From positions 417,768 through 423,071 of the forward strand of contig NZ_JIBO01000004.1 in NCBI RefSeq assembly GCF_000688655.1: a stretch of DNA of 5,304 nucleotides. The letters are read 5' to 3'. A model generated the notes under the pieces. That model made no database searches, was not told where the DNA came from, and saw only the letters and a program-made list of their open reading frames with translations. Shown here piece after piece: positions 1-5,304 of this stretch; within the stretch, counting starts at the first letter, position 1; every line of letters starts with the position of its first letter. Source of the DNA: Lonsdalea quercina subsp. quercina. Lineage in GTDB: Bacteria; Pseudomonadota; Gammaproteobacteria; Enterobacterales; Enterobacteriaceae. Position numbers and translations under genes: made by a program.

Positions 1-1
1 G

Positions 2-1099
2 AACCATCCGTTACTACAGGCATTAGAAAATAATGCCGTTAGTCTGGATGGCGTCAGAACACTGCTGATCCAGCACAGCCTTTATTCCCGCCACTTTACC
101 CGTTATCTGTGTGCTCTGATTGGCAAATTACAGGATCCAGAAGATGTGACGGCACTCCTGGAAAATCTAGAGGAAGAAATGGGGGTGGATGGCAGCAGCC
201 GGATTACGCATGCTGAGCTATTTCAGCGGACGTTACGCCACATCGGTGCTCAGCCAGCCTCTCAAGAACCATTGCCGCAAACTCAGACGATGATCGATGC
301 CATGATGAGCCACTGTCAGTCTGCCGATACACTGAATGGCCTTGCTGCAATGTGCCTTGGCGCCGAGGCGATCGTACCACTCATCTATCGCCCCATTCTT
401 CATGCTCTGCGTCACCATGGTTTTGGTGAAGAGGCGACAGAGTTTTTCAGCCTGCATATTGAAGAGGATGAAGATCATGCGTTAGCCATGCTGGCTATCA
501 TGGAGCGCATGCTGCGCGCCCAGGGCGGCGCATGTCGAAATCGCGCCGTTGCAGTTGGGCGTGAAATGATCGCAAATCGCGTGGCGATGTTTGATGCTAT
601 TTGGGAGCAGATTCAGACGTTGCCAACTGAAGCACCACCGGCGCAGAAAGCTGGCGGGTTTTCTTCGGGCGATTTTTGGCGCGTTGGCGGTAGCCTTGAC
701 GCTCGTCTTCCCGAAAAACTGATTCATGAACAAGTGATGAGTCAGGCGCATCCATCCTTTTCTTCCGAACGTAACCACAAAGTAAACATAGTGGATCTGC
801 CAAGCCACACGATCAGTATGACCGTGGGGCATCTGGAACTGAATGAGCGTACGCGTTTACATCGTCACAACTACGAGACGGTGATTTATGTCACCCAAGG
901 GGAAGGATATTCACGCATTGGCAAGCGTGAGGTGTCATGGCGTGCTGGCGATGCCATTTATGTGCCCGCTTGGGCAGAGCATCAACATGTTAATACGGGC
1001 TCAAAAGAGGCTATCTACCTGGCCTGTGAAAACGCTCCACTACTACAGAATTTAGGCGGTATAGCGCTACGTGAGGAGCTGAGTGAACGTCAGAGCTAA
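2..1099 (+). CDS. Heme-oxygenase-like (HDO) di-iron oxidase fused to C-terminal cupin, 5'-truncated by window edge
   Basis: The frame is open from the first bases (365 codons seen, stop TAA 1097-1099); the true start lies upstream. GTG at 146 is not the start, because conserved family sequence precedes it: HPLLQALENN and the helix around QHSLYSRHFTRYL. Residues below are numbered from base 2. The N-terminal half matches PqqC/TenA-like 'iron-containing redox enzymes': E59 (EEEMG), H70 (THAELF), E122 (GAEAIVP), then H152-x3-D156-x2-H159, a near-complete HDO di-iron ligand set. A linker of about 70 residues (about 200-270) leads to a cupin: motif 1 HRHNYE (H287, H289), motif 2 GDAIYVPAWAEHQH (H327), giving a three-His metal site. 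HDO enzymes use Fe and O2 for N-oxygenation, desaturation or C-C cleavage; an HDO with a C-terminal cupin is the arrangement of the nitrosourea-forming enzyme SznF. No signal peptide or membrane segment is seen in the visible part, so it is probably cytosolic. Substrate unknown; oxidation of an amine is inferred from architecture and neighbours only. Confidence 0.85.
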   Translation, partial: NHPLLQALENNAVSLDGVRTLLIQHSLYSRHFTRYLCALIGKLQDPEDVTALLENLEEEMGVDGSSRITHAELFQRTLRHIGAQPASQEPLPQTQTMIDAMMSHCQSADTLNGLAAMCLGAEAIVPLIYRPILHALRHHGFGEEATEFFSLHIEEDEDHALAMLAIMERMLRAQGGACRNRAVAVGREMIANRVAMFDAIWEQIQTLPTEAPPAQKAGGFSSGDFWRVGGSLDARLPEKLIHEQVMSQAHPSFSSERNHKVNIVDLPSHTISMTVGHLELNERTRLHRHNYETVIYVTQGEGYSRIGKREVSWRAGDAIYVPAWAEHQHVNTGSKEAIYLACENAPLLQNLGGIALREELSERQS

Positions 1100-1101
1100 C
1101 A

Positions 1102-1119
1102 CAGGTCTTTGTTCACCTG
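1102..1119 (+). other. Small inverted repeat in the 65-bp spacer
   Basis: CAGGT (1102-1106) and ACCTG (1115-1119) form a 5-bp stem with an 8-base loop, followed by a T-rich run (ATTCTTTTT, 1120-1128). The loop-side sequence GTTCAC (1111-1116) can alternatively pair with GTGAAC (1083-1088) inside the end of the upstream gene, so two exclusive foldings are possible. The stem is short and not GC-rich, so at best it is a leaky terminator or an mRNA-processing site between the oxidase and the DAHP synthase fusion. It may also be chance. Confidence 0.2.
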
Positions 1120-1150
1120 ATTCTTTTTAACACGGTTTCTAAAACAGACT

Positions 1151-1157
1151 AAGCGAG
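1151..1157 (+). promoter_or_regulatory. Weak ribosome binding site for the DAHP synthase-ligase fusion
   Basis: AAGCGAG lies 7 bases before the ATG at 1165 and is an imperfect match to the Shine-Dalgarno consensus (one mismatch to AAGGAG). It is the only candidate at proper spacing. The start is supported more by protein homology: the family's typical W-P-x-SW opening begins nine residues after this ATG. The weak site contrasts with the perfect AGGAGG of the next gene. Confidence 0.4.
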
Positions 1158-1164
1158 CGAAACG

Positions 1165-3915
1165 ATGCTGCCATCCTTACTTAAACACTGGGATCCTGAT
1201 AGCTGGCGCGAAAAGCCTCATAAGCACATTCCTGAATATGTCGACAGTACGCTTTTAGATTCAACATTATCACGGCTCAGCCAATATCCAGCGTTGGTCC
1301 CCGTCAGTGAAATTCGCTCACTGCGCGAAGCGCTGGCGGACGTCGCGCAGGGTAAAAGTTTCGTCTTGCAGGCAGGGGATTGCGCTGAACGTTTTAGCGA
1401 TATGCAGCCAAAAAAGCTCCGTGCGCACTACCAGTTGCTGGAAACACTCGGTTCAACACTGGAAAGCGCGTTAGCTGTTCCGGTAATACGTATTGGTCGA
1501 ATAGCTGGCCAGTACGCTAAACCTCGCAGTCAGCCTTATGAAACGCAGGGCGACGAGGTCTTTATGAGCTATTACGGGGATATAATTAATGACCTTGCTT
1601 TTTCTGCTGATGCTCGTCAGCCAGACCCATTGCGATTGGAAACCGCCTATTTCCATGCCGCGGCGAGCCTGAATTATCTTCGCAGTCTGGCGCCAGGCTC
1701 TGTCGCTTATGATAGTCATTACTACGTCAGCCATGAAGCATTATTGCTGCCCTATGAGCAGACTCAGTTGCAGCAGGATGAAGATGGAACCTGGTTTTGT
1801 GGTTCTGGACATTTCCTATGGATAGGGGAACGCACACGCCAGTTGGAGGGGGCGCACGTGGAGTTTTTGCGTGGTGTGGGGAACCCAATTGGCGTTAAAG
1901 TTGGTCCTGCTTGCACCAACGATGAGCTGTTGCGTCTGATTGATCGACTGAATCCGGAAAATATTCCAGGCCGTTTAACGTTGATTACCCGCTTTGGACA
2001 TCATGAGATCCAGCGGTTTCCAGCATTGTTAGAGAGAGTGCAGCGTGAAGGTCGCCAAGTGATATGGCTATGCGACCCGATGCACGGTAACGGGATGCAG
2101 ACGGAGAGTGGCCTTAAAACTCGGCATTATGCGCATATTGCCGTAGAAATGGAGGCGTTCTTCGAGGCGCATAAGGTCGCGGGATCGCGCGCAGGCGGTG
2201 TGCACTTGGAGTTAAGCGCTCAGGCGGTGACGGAATGCTTGGGAGGCCCTGAAAATCTTGAGGAAAGTGGCTTATTGCGCGCGTATCAGAGTAGCTGCGA
2301 TCCGCGTCTTAACCCACAACAGGGAGCGGCATTGGTGTCTCGCTTGGCAACAATGCTCGCTTCTCCGCCATCTTCGCTTGCGCTCAAGGAAGAGTCCGGG
2401 CCAATAAATCTTGCGGAGTGCCTGGCAACCGCGCGTCCGGAGAATGACAACCTCTGCTATATCGGCCCGGGATTTAGCCTCAGCTATCGTGAGCTGAACA
2501 TTGCCGTACGTCGCCGCGCATCACATCATGAACGTCAGGGGGTGAAGGCGGACGAACGTGTGCTGATTGCGTTGAATGACGGCCCTGAGCTGGTGATCGA
2601 ATTTTATGCTGTGCTGGCTCTTGGCGCATTGCCTGTTGTGATCAACCCTCGCTTCGATAAGGCAAGTTTGCTCCAAATTATCAACGATTTTATGCCGATA
2701 CTGGCGATAAGACAGCCTGCTCAGCAAGGCGTTTGGCCAGAGAGTATTGCCGTAAGCATGGTTGATTTTGGAGATTATCGGCAGTGGGTGCAGGGCCAAG
2801 AAGAGGACGCCACCTGGAATGGATTTATCCGCAAACCCTGGAGCGCGCCGGCTCTAATTCAATGTACCTCAGGTAGTACCGGTAGCTCGAAAGGCGTCGT
2901 TCATAGTGCGCAGTCAATGCTGGCGATCTGCCAACATTTCGCTACAGAGCAATTAGGGATTCATACCAGCGATATTCTCTATTCTCCCTCTAAAGCCTTC
3001 TTTGGCTATGGCATGGGTAACAGTCTCTTTTTCCCGCTATTTACCGGCGCTTGCAGCGTCCTGGACGCGGACTGGCCCGATGCCCAGCACGTCGTGACGC
3101 TATTGCGTCAGTTCCAGCCTAGCGTAATGTTTGCTGTCCCCAACCTCTATCGGGCGTTACTGGATTATGGGCTACGGCCGGAAGACACGTCGTTGCGCTT
3201 GGCATTTAGTGCAGGAGCCGCATTGCCAGCACCACTCGCGGCTCGTTGGAGACAGCTGTTTGGCAGCGAATTGTATGATGGGATTGGTTGCACCGAGCTT
3301 GGGCATATTTTTGCCACTAATTATCCGGCTGGAGCCGAGTGCCCTGGTAGCGTAGGACGTATGTTGCCCTGTGCTGAAGCCCGCATTGTTGATGACCAAG
3401 GAAATGTTGTTGCTATAGGGGAAAGAGGCATTCTGATGGTGAAATCACCCACCTGTGCGTCAGGTTACTGGGACCGACCGGAGGAGCAGCAAGCTAACTT
3501 TCAGGGAGAATGGTATTGCACGGGTGACCTGTTTAGCCAGGATGCGCTGGGGAATCTGATATTTCATGGTCGGAAAGACGATCGCTTTAAAGTCAATGGA
3601 CGTTGGGTTGTTCCCATTGAAATAGAAAACCTCGTAATGAGATTGTTCCCGGAGTTAGGTTCGGCCTATCTAGTTCCTGTCTATGACCAAAATGAGGAAG
3701 TGCGTCCAGCGCTCATCTTGGGCAACTCCCGTATCCATGATACGCAAATAGCAGAGATCCGGACGGCGCTGGAGCAAAAACTCGAGCGGTTCAAATGGCC
3801 TGTGCGGGTGGTCTGCCTTGCTGAAATTCCTATAAATAAAAACAATAAACCGGACCGTCGGACTATGGCGAAGCTGGCTGTTGAGCAGCATGCCGAGGAG
3901 GAAACCGTATGTTGA
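1165..3915 (+). CDS. Class II DAHP synthase fused to benzoate-CoA-ligase-like aryl-acid ligase
   Basis: A 916-residue fusion. Residues 1-395 are a class II 3-deoxy-D-arabino-heptulosonate-7-phosphate synthase (PEP plus erythrose-4-phosphate, first shikimate step). It opens with WDPDSWREKP and carries QAGDCAERF (C73), GRIAGQYAKPRS, GERTRQLEGAH, DPMHGN (H307), HLELS (E349) and SSCDPRLNP (D379). C73, H307, E349 and D379 are the four metal ligands of the family, so it should be active. A linker at about 395-420 leads to an ANL adenylating enzyme: P-loop CTSGSTGSSKG (567-577), aromatic-ligase block FFGYGMGNS (612-620), YDGIGCTE (704-711), YCTGD (784-788), GRKDDRFKVNGRWV (802-815), and C-terminal catalytic lysine K895 in NKNNKPDRR. 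The closest remembered relatives are benzoate-, hydroxybenzoate- and anthranilate-CoA ligases (BadA/PqsA type). It would activate an aryl acid with ATP for transfer to CoA or a carrier protein. No break or frameshift separates the halves. It follows the oxidase after 65 bases and overlaps the next gene by 7, so it is probably in one operon. Exact acid unknown. Confidence 0.9.
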   Translation: MLPSLLKHWDPDSWREKPHKHIPEYVDSTLLDSTLSRLSQYPALVPVSEIRSLREALADVAQGKSFVLQAGDCAERFSDMQPKKLRAHYQLLETLGSTLESALAVPVIRIGRIAGQYAKPRSQPYETQGDEVFMSYYGDIINDLAFSADARQPDPLRLETAYFHAAASLNYLRSLAPGSVAYDSHYYVSHEALLLPYEQTQLQQDEDGTWFCGSGHFLWIGERTRQLEGAHVEFLRGVGNPIGVKVGPACTNDELLRLIDRLNPENIPGRLTLITRFGHHEIQRFPALLERVQREGRQVIWLCDPMHGNGMQTESGLKTRHYAHIAVEMEAFFEAHKVAGSRAGGVHLELSAQAVTECLGGPENLEESGLLRAYQSSCDPRLNPQQGAALVSRLATMLASPPSSLALKEESGPINLAECLATARPENDNLCYIGPGFSLSYRELNIAVRRRASHHERQGVKADERVLIALNDGPELVIEFYAVLALGALPVVINPRFDKASLLQIINDFMPILAIRQPAQQGVWPESIAVSMVDFGDYRQWVQGQEEDATWNGFIRKPWSAPALIQCTSGSTGSSKGVVHSAQSMLAICQHFATEQLGIHTSDILYSPSKAFFGYGMGNSLFFPLFTGACSVLDADWPDAQHVVTLLRQFQPSVMFAVPNLYRALLDYGLRPEDTSLRLAFSAGAALPAPLAARWRQLFGSELYDGIGCTELGHIFATNYPAGAECPGSVGRMLPCAEARIVDDQGNVVAIGERGILMVKSPTCASGYWDRPEEQQANFQGEWYCTGDLFSQDALGNLIFHGRKDDRFKVNGRWVVPIEIENLVMRLFPELGSAYLVPVYDQNEEVRPALILGNSRIHDTQIAEIRTALEQKLERFKWPVRVVCLAEIPINKNNKPDRRTMAKLAVEQHAEEETVC
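3896..3901 (+). promoter_or_regulatory. Strong ribosome binding site inside the end of the fusion gene
   Basis: A perfect AGGAGG sits 7 bases upstream of the ATG at 3909, within the last codons of the DAHP synthase-ligase gene. With the start lying inside the ATGTTGA overlap (3909-3915), it fixes the start of the TrpE-like gene and indicates translational coupling plus efficient re-initiation. Confidence 0.85.
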
Positions 3916-5304
3916 ATGAAAAGGAGTTTAATGAATATGGTCGTCAGGGCTTTACCCATATTCCGCTATGGCAAACCCTGACGTTACCTGACGCTGTGGA
4001 ACCGCTGGCTTTGTATCAGGCTCTAACGAACCAGGGGCAGGATTATTTGTTTGAAACGGGCGTGCGCCGACAGCATGGCGTTGAGCCAGCGCTGTCGGTC
4101 ATTGGGCTGCCGTGCCGTGAGCGCTTCGAACTGGGTGAAGGGTATCTACATCACTACCGCGATATGCATTTGTGTGAGACGTGGGAGACAGATGATCCTT
4201 TGGAAGTGCTGAAGATATTGCAGGAACGTTGGTCTGTTCCAGAAATATCAGCGCTGCCCGAATTTGCAGGAGGGCTTTTTGGCTATTTTGGTTTCGAAAC
4301 GACACGTTTGATCGAGCCGAGGCTGCGCCGAATCGCTCGGAAGCCATCAGGCTTTGCTCTACCTGACGCACTACTGTGGTTGAGTCTGGAACTGGTGGTC
4401 ATCGATCACCAGCGTGGACTGTTGCACTGCATCGTCTACGGCGAGACTGGCGTAGAGGGAGATTATGTCAGATCACGTACACGTCTCGAGCAGATAGTTG
4501 AACGGGTACAAGATTCGCTGACACCATCGGACGCGGACAAGGGGGCCTTATCAGCACCCATCGCGGCCCGCGAAATCAACCAATTCTTTCCTGAAGAGTG
4601 TTTTCGGCAGGCGGTTGAAAGAATTAAAGAGTATATCGAGGCGGGCGATGTGATGCAGGTGGTTCTCTCTCGACGGATGAGCCATCCCTACGCCGAAGAT
4701 GCCACGACGCTCTACAGAAATCTTTCCCGGCAAGGAACGGCACCCTATCGCTACCTGCTCAATATGGGAGAGAGCCAGATTGTAGGCGCATCTCCTGAGA
4801 TGCTGTTTCAGAAGCGGGGAGCGCGCGTGGTGAGCCGGCCGATGGCGGGTACCCGCCGTCGGGGATGCACCGCTGAAGAGAATGATGCCTTGCACGAGGA
4901 TCTATTAGCCGATCCGAAAGAAATAGCTGAGCATATGATGCTGGTTGATTTGGCGCGCAATGATTTAGGGCGGGTTGCCGCAGCGGGCAGTGTGCAGGTG
5001 GATGAGCTACTCACCGTAGAGCAGTTTCCAAATGTGATGCATATCGTCTCTACCGTGACGGGGCAGGCCGCAACAGGGACGCAGGCTCTTGATTTACTGA
5101 AGAGCACTTTCCCTGCGGGCACACTGAGTGGAGCATCGAAAATCCGGGCTTTGGAAGTCATTGCCGAGTTGGAGCCACATGCGAGAGGTGTTTATGGCGG
5201 GTCTATTGGTTACCTGGATTTTTATGGTAATGCGGATCAGGCTATTGTTATACGGACTGGCATTCTGACTGACGGGAAACTGTATGTTCAGGCGGGCGCA
5301 GGTG
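3909..5304 (+). CDS. Anthranilate synthase component I-like chorismate enzyme (TrpE/ADIC synthase family), 3'-truncated
   Basis: 465 codons are visible and the frame is open at the right edge. It belongs to the chorismate-binding (MST) family: GASPEMLF (293-300), PMAGTRRRG (311-319), AEHMMLVDLARND (340-352, with catalytic H342), FPAGTLSGASKIRALE (401-416) and RGVYGGSIGYLDF (426-438). Two residues argue for amination at C2 of chorismate: Q250 in MQVVLSRR, where isochorismate and salicylate synthases carry the water-activating Lys, and Ala in MAGT, where PabB has Lys (PIKGT). The product is therefore anthranilate, or 2-amino-2-deoxyisochorismate if the lyase step is lost; sequence alone does not settle this. 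The N-terminal Trp-binding motif LLES is here LFET (47-50), so feedback by tryptophan may be altered. A stand-alone TrpE would end within about 40-60 residues; a phenazine PhzE-like protein would continue into a glutaminase domain. No glutamine amidotransferase is seen in the window. The 7-base overlap with the DAHP synthase fusion implies joint expression for a dedicated pathway rather than housekeeping tryptophan synthesis. Confidence 0.9.
   Translation, partial: MLNEKEFNEYGRQGFTHIPLWQTLTLPDAVEPLALYQALTNQGQDYLFETGVRRQHGVEPALSVIGLPCRERFELGEGYLHHYRDMHLCETWETDDPLEVLKILQERWSVPEISALPEFAGGLFGYFGFETTRLIEPRLRRIARKPSGFALPDALLWLSLELVVIDHQRGLLHCIVYGETGVEGDYVRSRTRLEQIVERVQDSLTPSDADKGALSAPIAAREINQFFPEECFRQAVERIKEYIEAGDVMQVVLSRRMSHPYAEDATTLYRNLSRQGTAPYRYLLNMGESQIVGASPEMLFQKRGARVVSRPMAGTRRRGCTAEENDALHEDLLADPKEIAEHMMLVDLARNDLGRVAAAGSVQVDELLTVEQFPNVMHIVSTVTGQAATGTQALDLLKSTFPAGTLSGASKIRALEVIAELEPHARGVYGGSIGYLDFYGNADQAIVIRTGILTDGKLYVQAGAG

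Noticed and set aside
233..832. Minus-strand open frames opposite the oxidase
   Set aside because: Cys/His/Arg-rich translations without recognisable domains, lying wholly antisense to a clearly conserved protein.
146..1099. GTG at 146 as the true start of the first gene
   Set aside because: The same frame is open to base 2 and the upstream 48 codons encode conserved family sequence (HPLLQALE, QHSLYSRHF), so the start is outside the window.
1100..1164. A sigma-70 promoter in the spacer before the fusion gene
   Set aside because: TTGTTC at 1109-1114 could serve as -35, but no acceptable -10 hexamer lies 16-18 bases downstream; an internal promoter cannot be supported.
2350..2430. Frameshift or missed stop creating an artificial fusion
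   Set aside because: The frame runs without interruption from the DAHP synthase end through a Ser/Pro-containing linker into the ligase domain, and no separate start with a ribosome site is seen at the junction.
2866..2890. Palindromic GGTAGTACC-GGTAGC sequence as a regulatory site
   Set aside because: It encodes the conserved ligase P-loop (SGSTGSS); the repeat follows from Gly/Ser/Thr codons.
3131..3399. Short open frames on both strands within the ligase domain
   Set aside because: They overlap well-conserved adenylation motifs in the main frame and have no convincing ribosome site or family resemblance.
4099..5161. Minus-strand open frames opposite the TrpE-like gene
   Set aside because: Antisense shadows of a conserved MST-family reading frame; translations show no known motif.
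3909..5304. PabB, isochorismate synthase or salicylate synthase identity
   Set aside because: MAGT rather than PIKGT, and Gln rather than Lys at the nucleophile-selecting position (Q250), point to the anthranilate/ADIC branch.

Overview
The window holds three tightly packed, co-directional (+) reading frames and nothing recognisable on the minus strand. Base composition (roughly half G+C), strong Shine-Dalgarno use before the last gene and the protein sequences suggest a Gram-negative gammaproteobacterium, plausibly a plant- or soil-associated member of the Enterobacterales. That placement is an impression, not a proof. The region looks like the interior of a specialised-metabolite gene cluster; no transposase, tRNA, integrase or CRISPR array is visible.

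Layout: (1) From the left edge to 1099 is the 3' part of a two-domain metalloenzyme: a heme-oxygenase-like (HDO) di-iron fold with an almost complete ligand set, followed by a C-terminal cupin with three His. (2) After a 65-base spacer, 1165-3915 encodes a 916-residue fusion of a class II (plant/phenazine-type) DAHP synthase with an ANL-superfamily aryl-acid ligase resembling benzoate-CoA ligase. (3) Overlapping its stop codon by 7 bases, and preceded by a perfect AGGAGG, a chorismate-using enzyme of the anthranilate synthase component I type starts at 3909 and runs off the right edge.

The three together read as a dedicated route to an activated aminobenzoate. The DAHP synthase half pulls erythrose-4-phosphate and PEP into the shikimate pathway. 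The TrpE-like enzyme takes the resulting chorismate toward anthranilate (or 2-amino-2-deoxyisochorismate). The ligase half would adenylate an aromatic acid and pass it to CoA or a carrier protein. The HDO-cupin protein could oxidise an amine or a carbon, by analogy with N-oxygenases such as SznF. The end product cannot be read from this window. The most unusual items are the fusion of the first shikimate-pathway enzyme to an aryl-acid-activating enzyme, and its linkage to an HDO-cupin oxidase.
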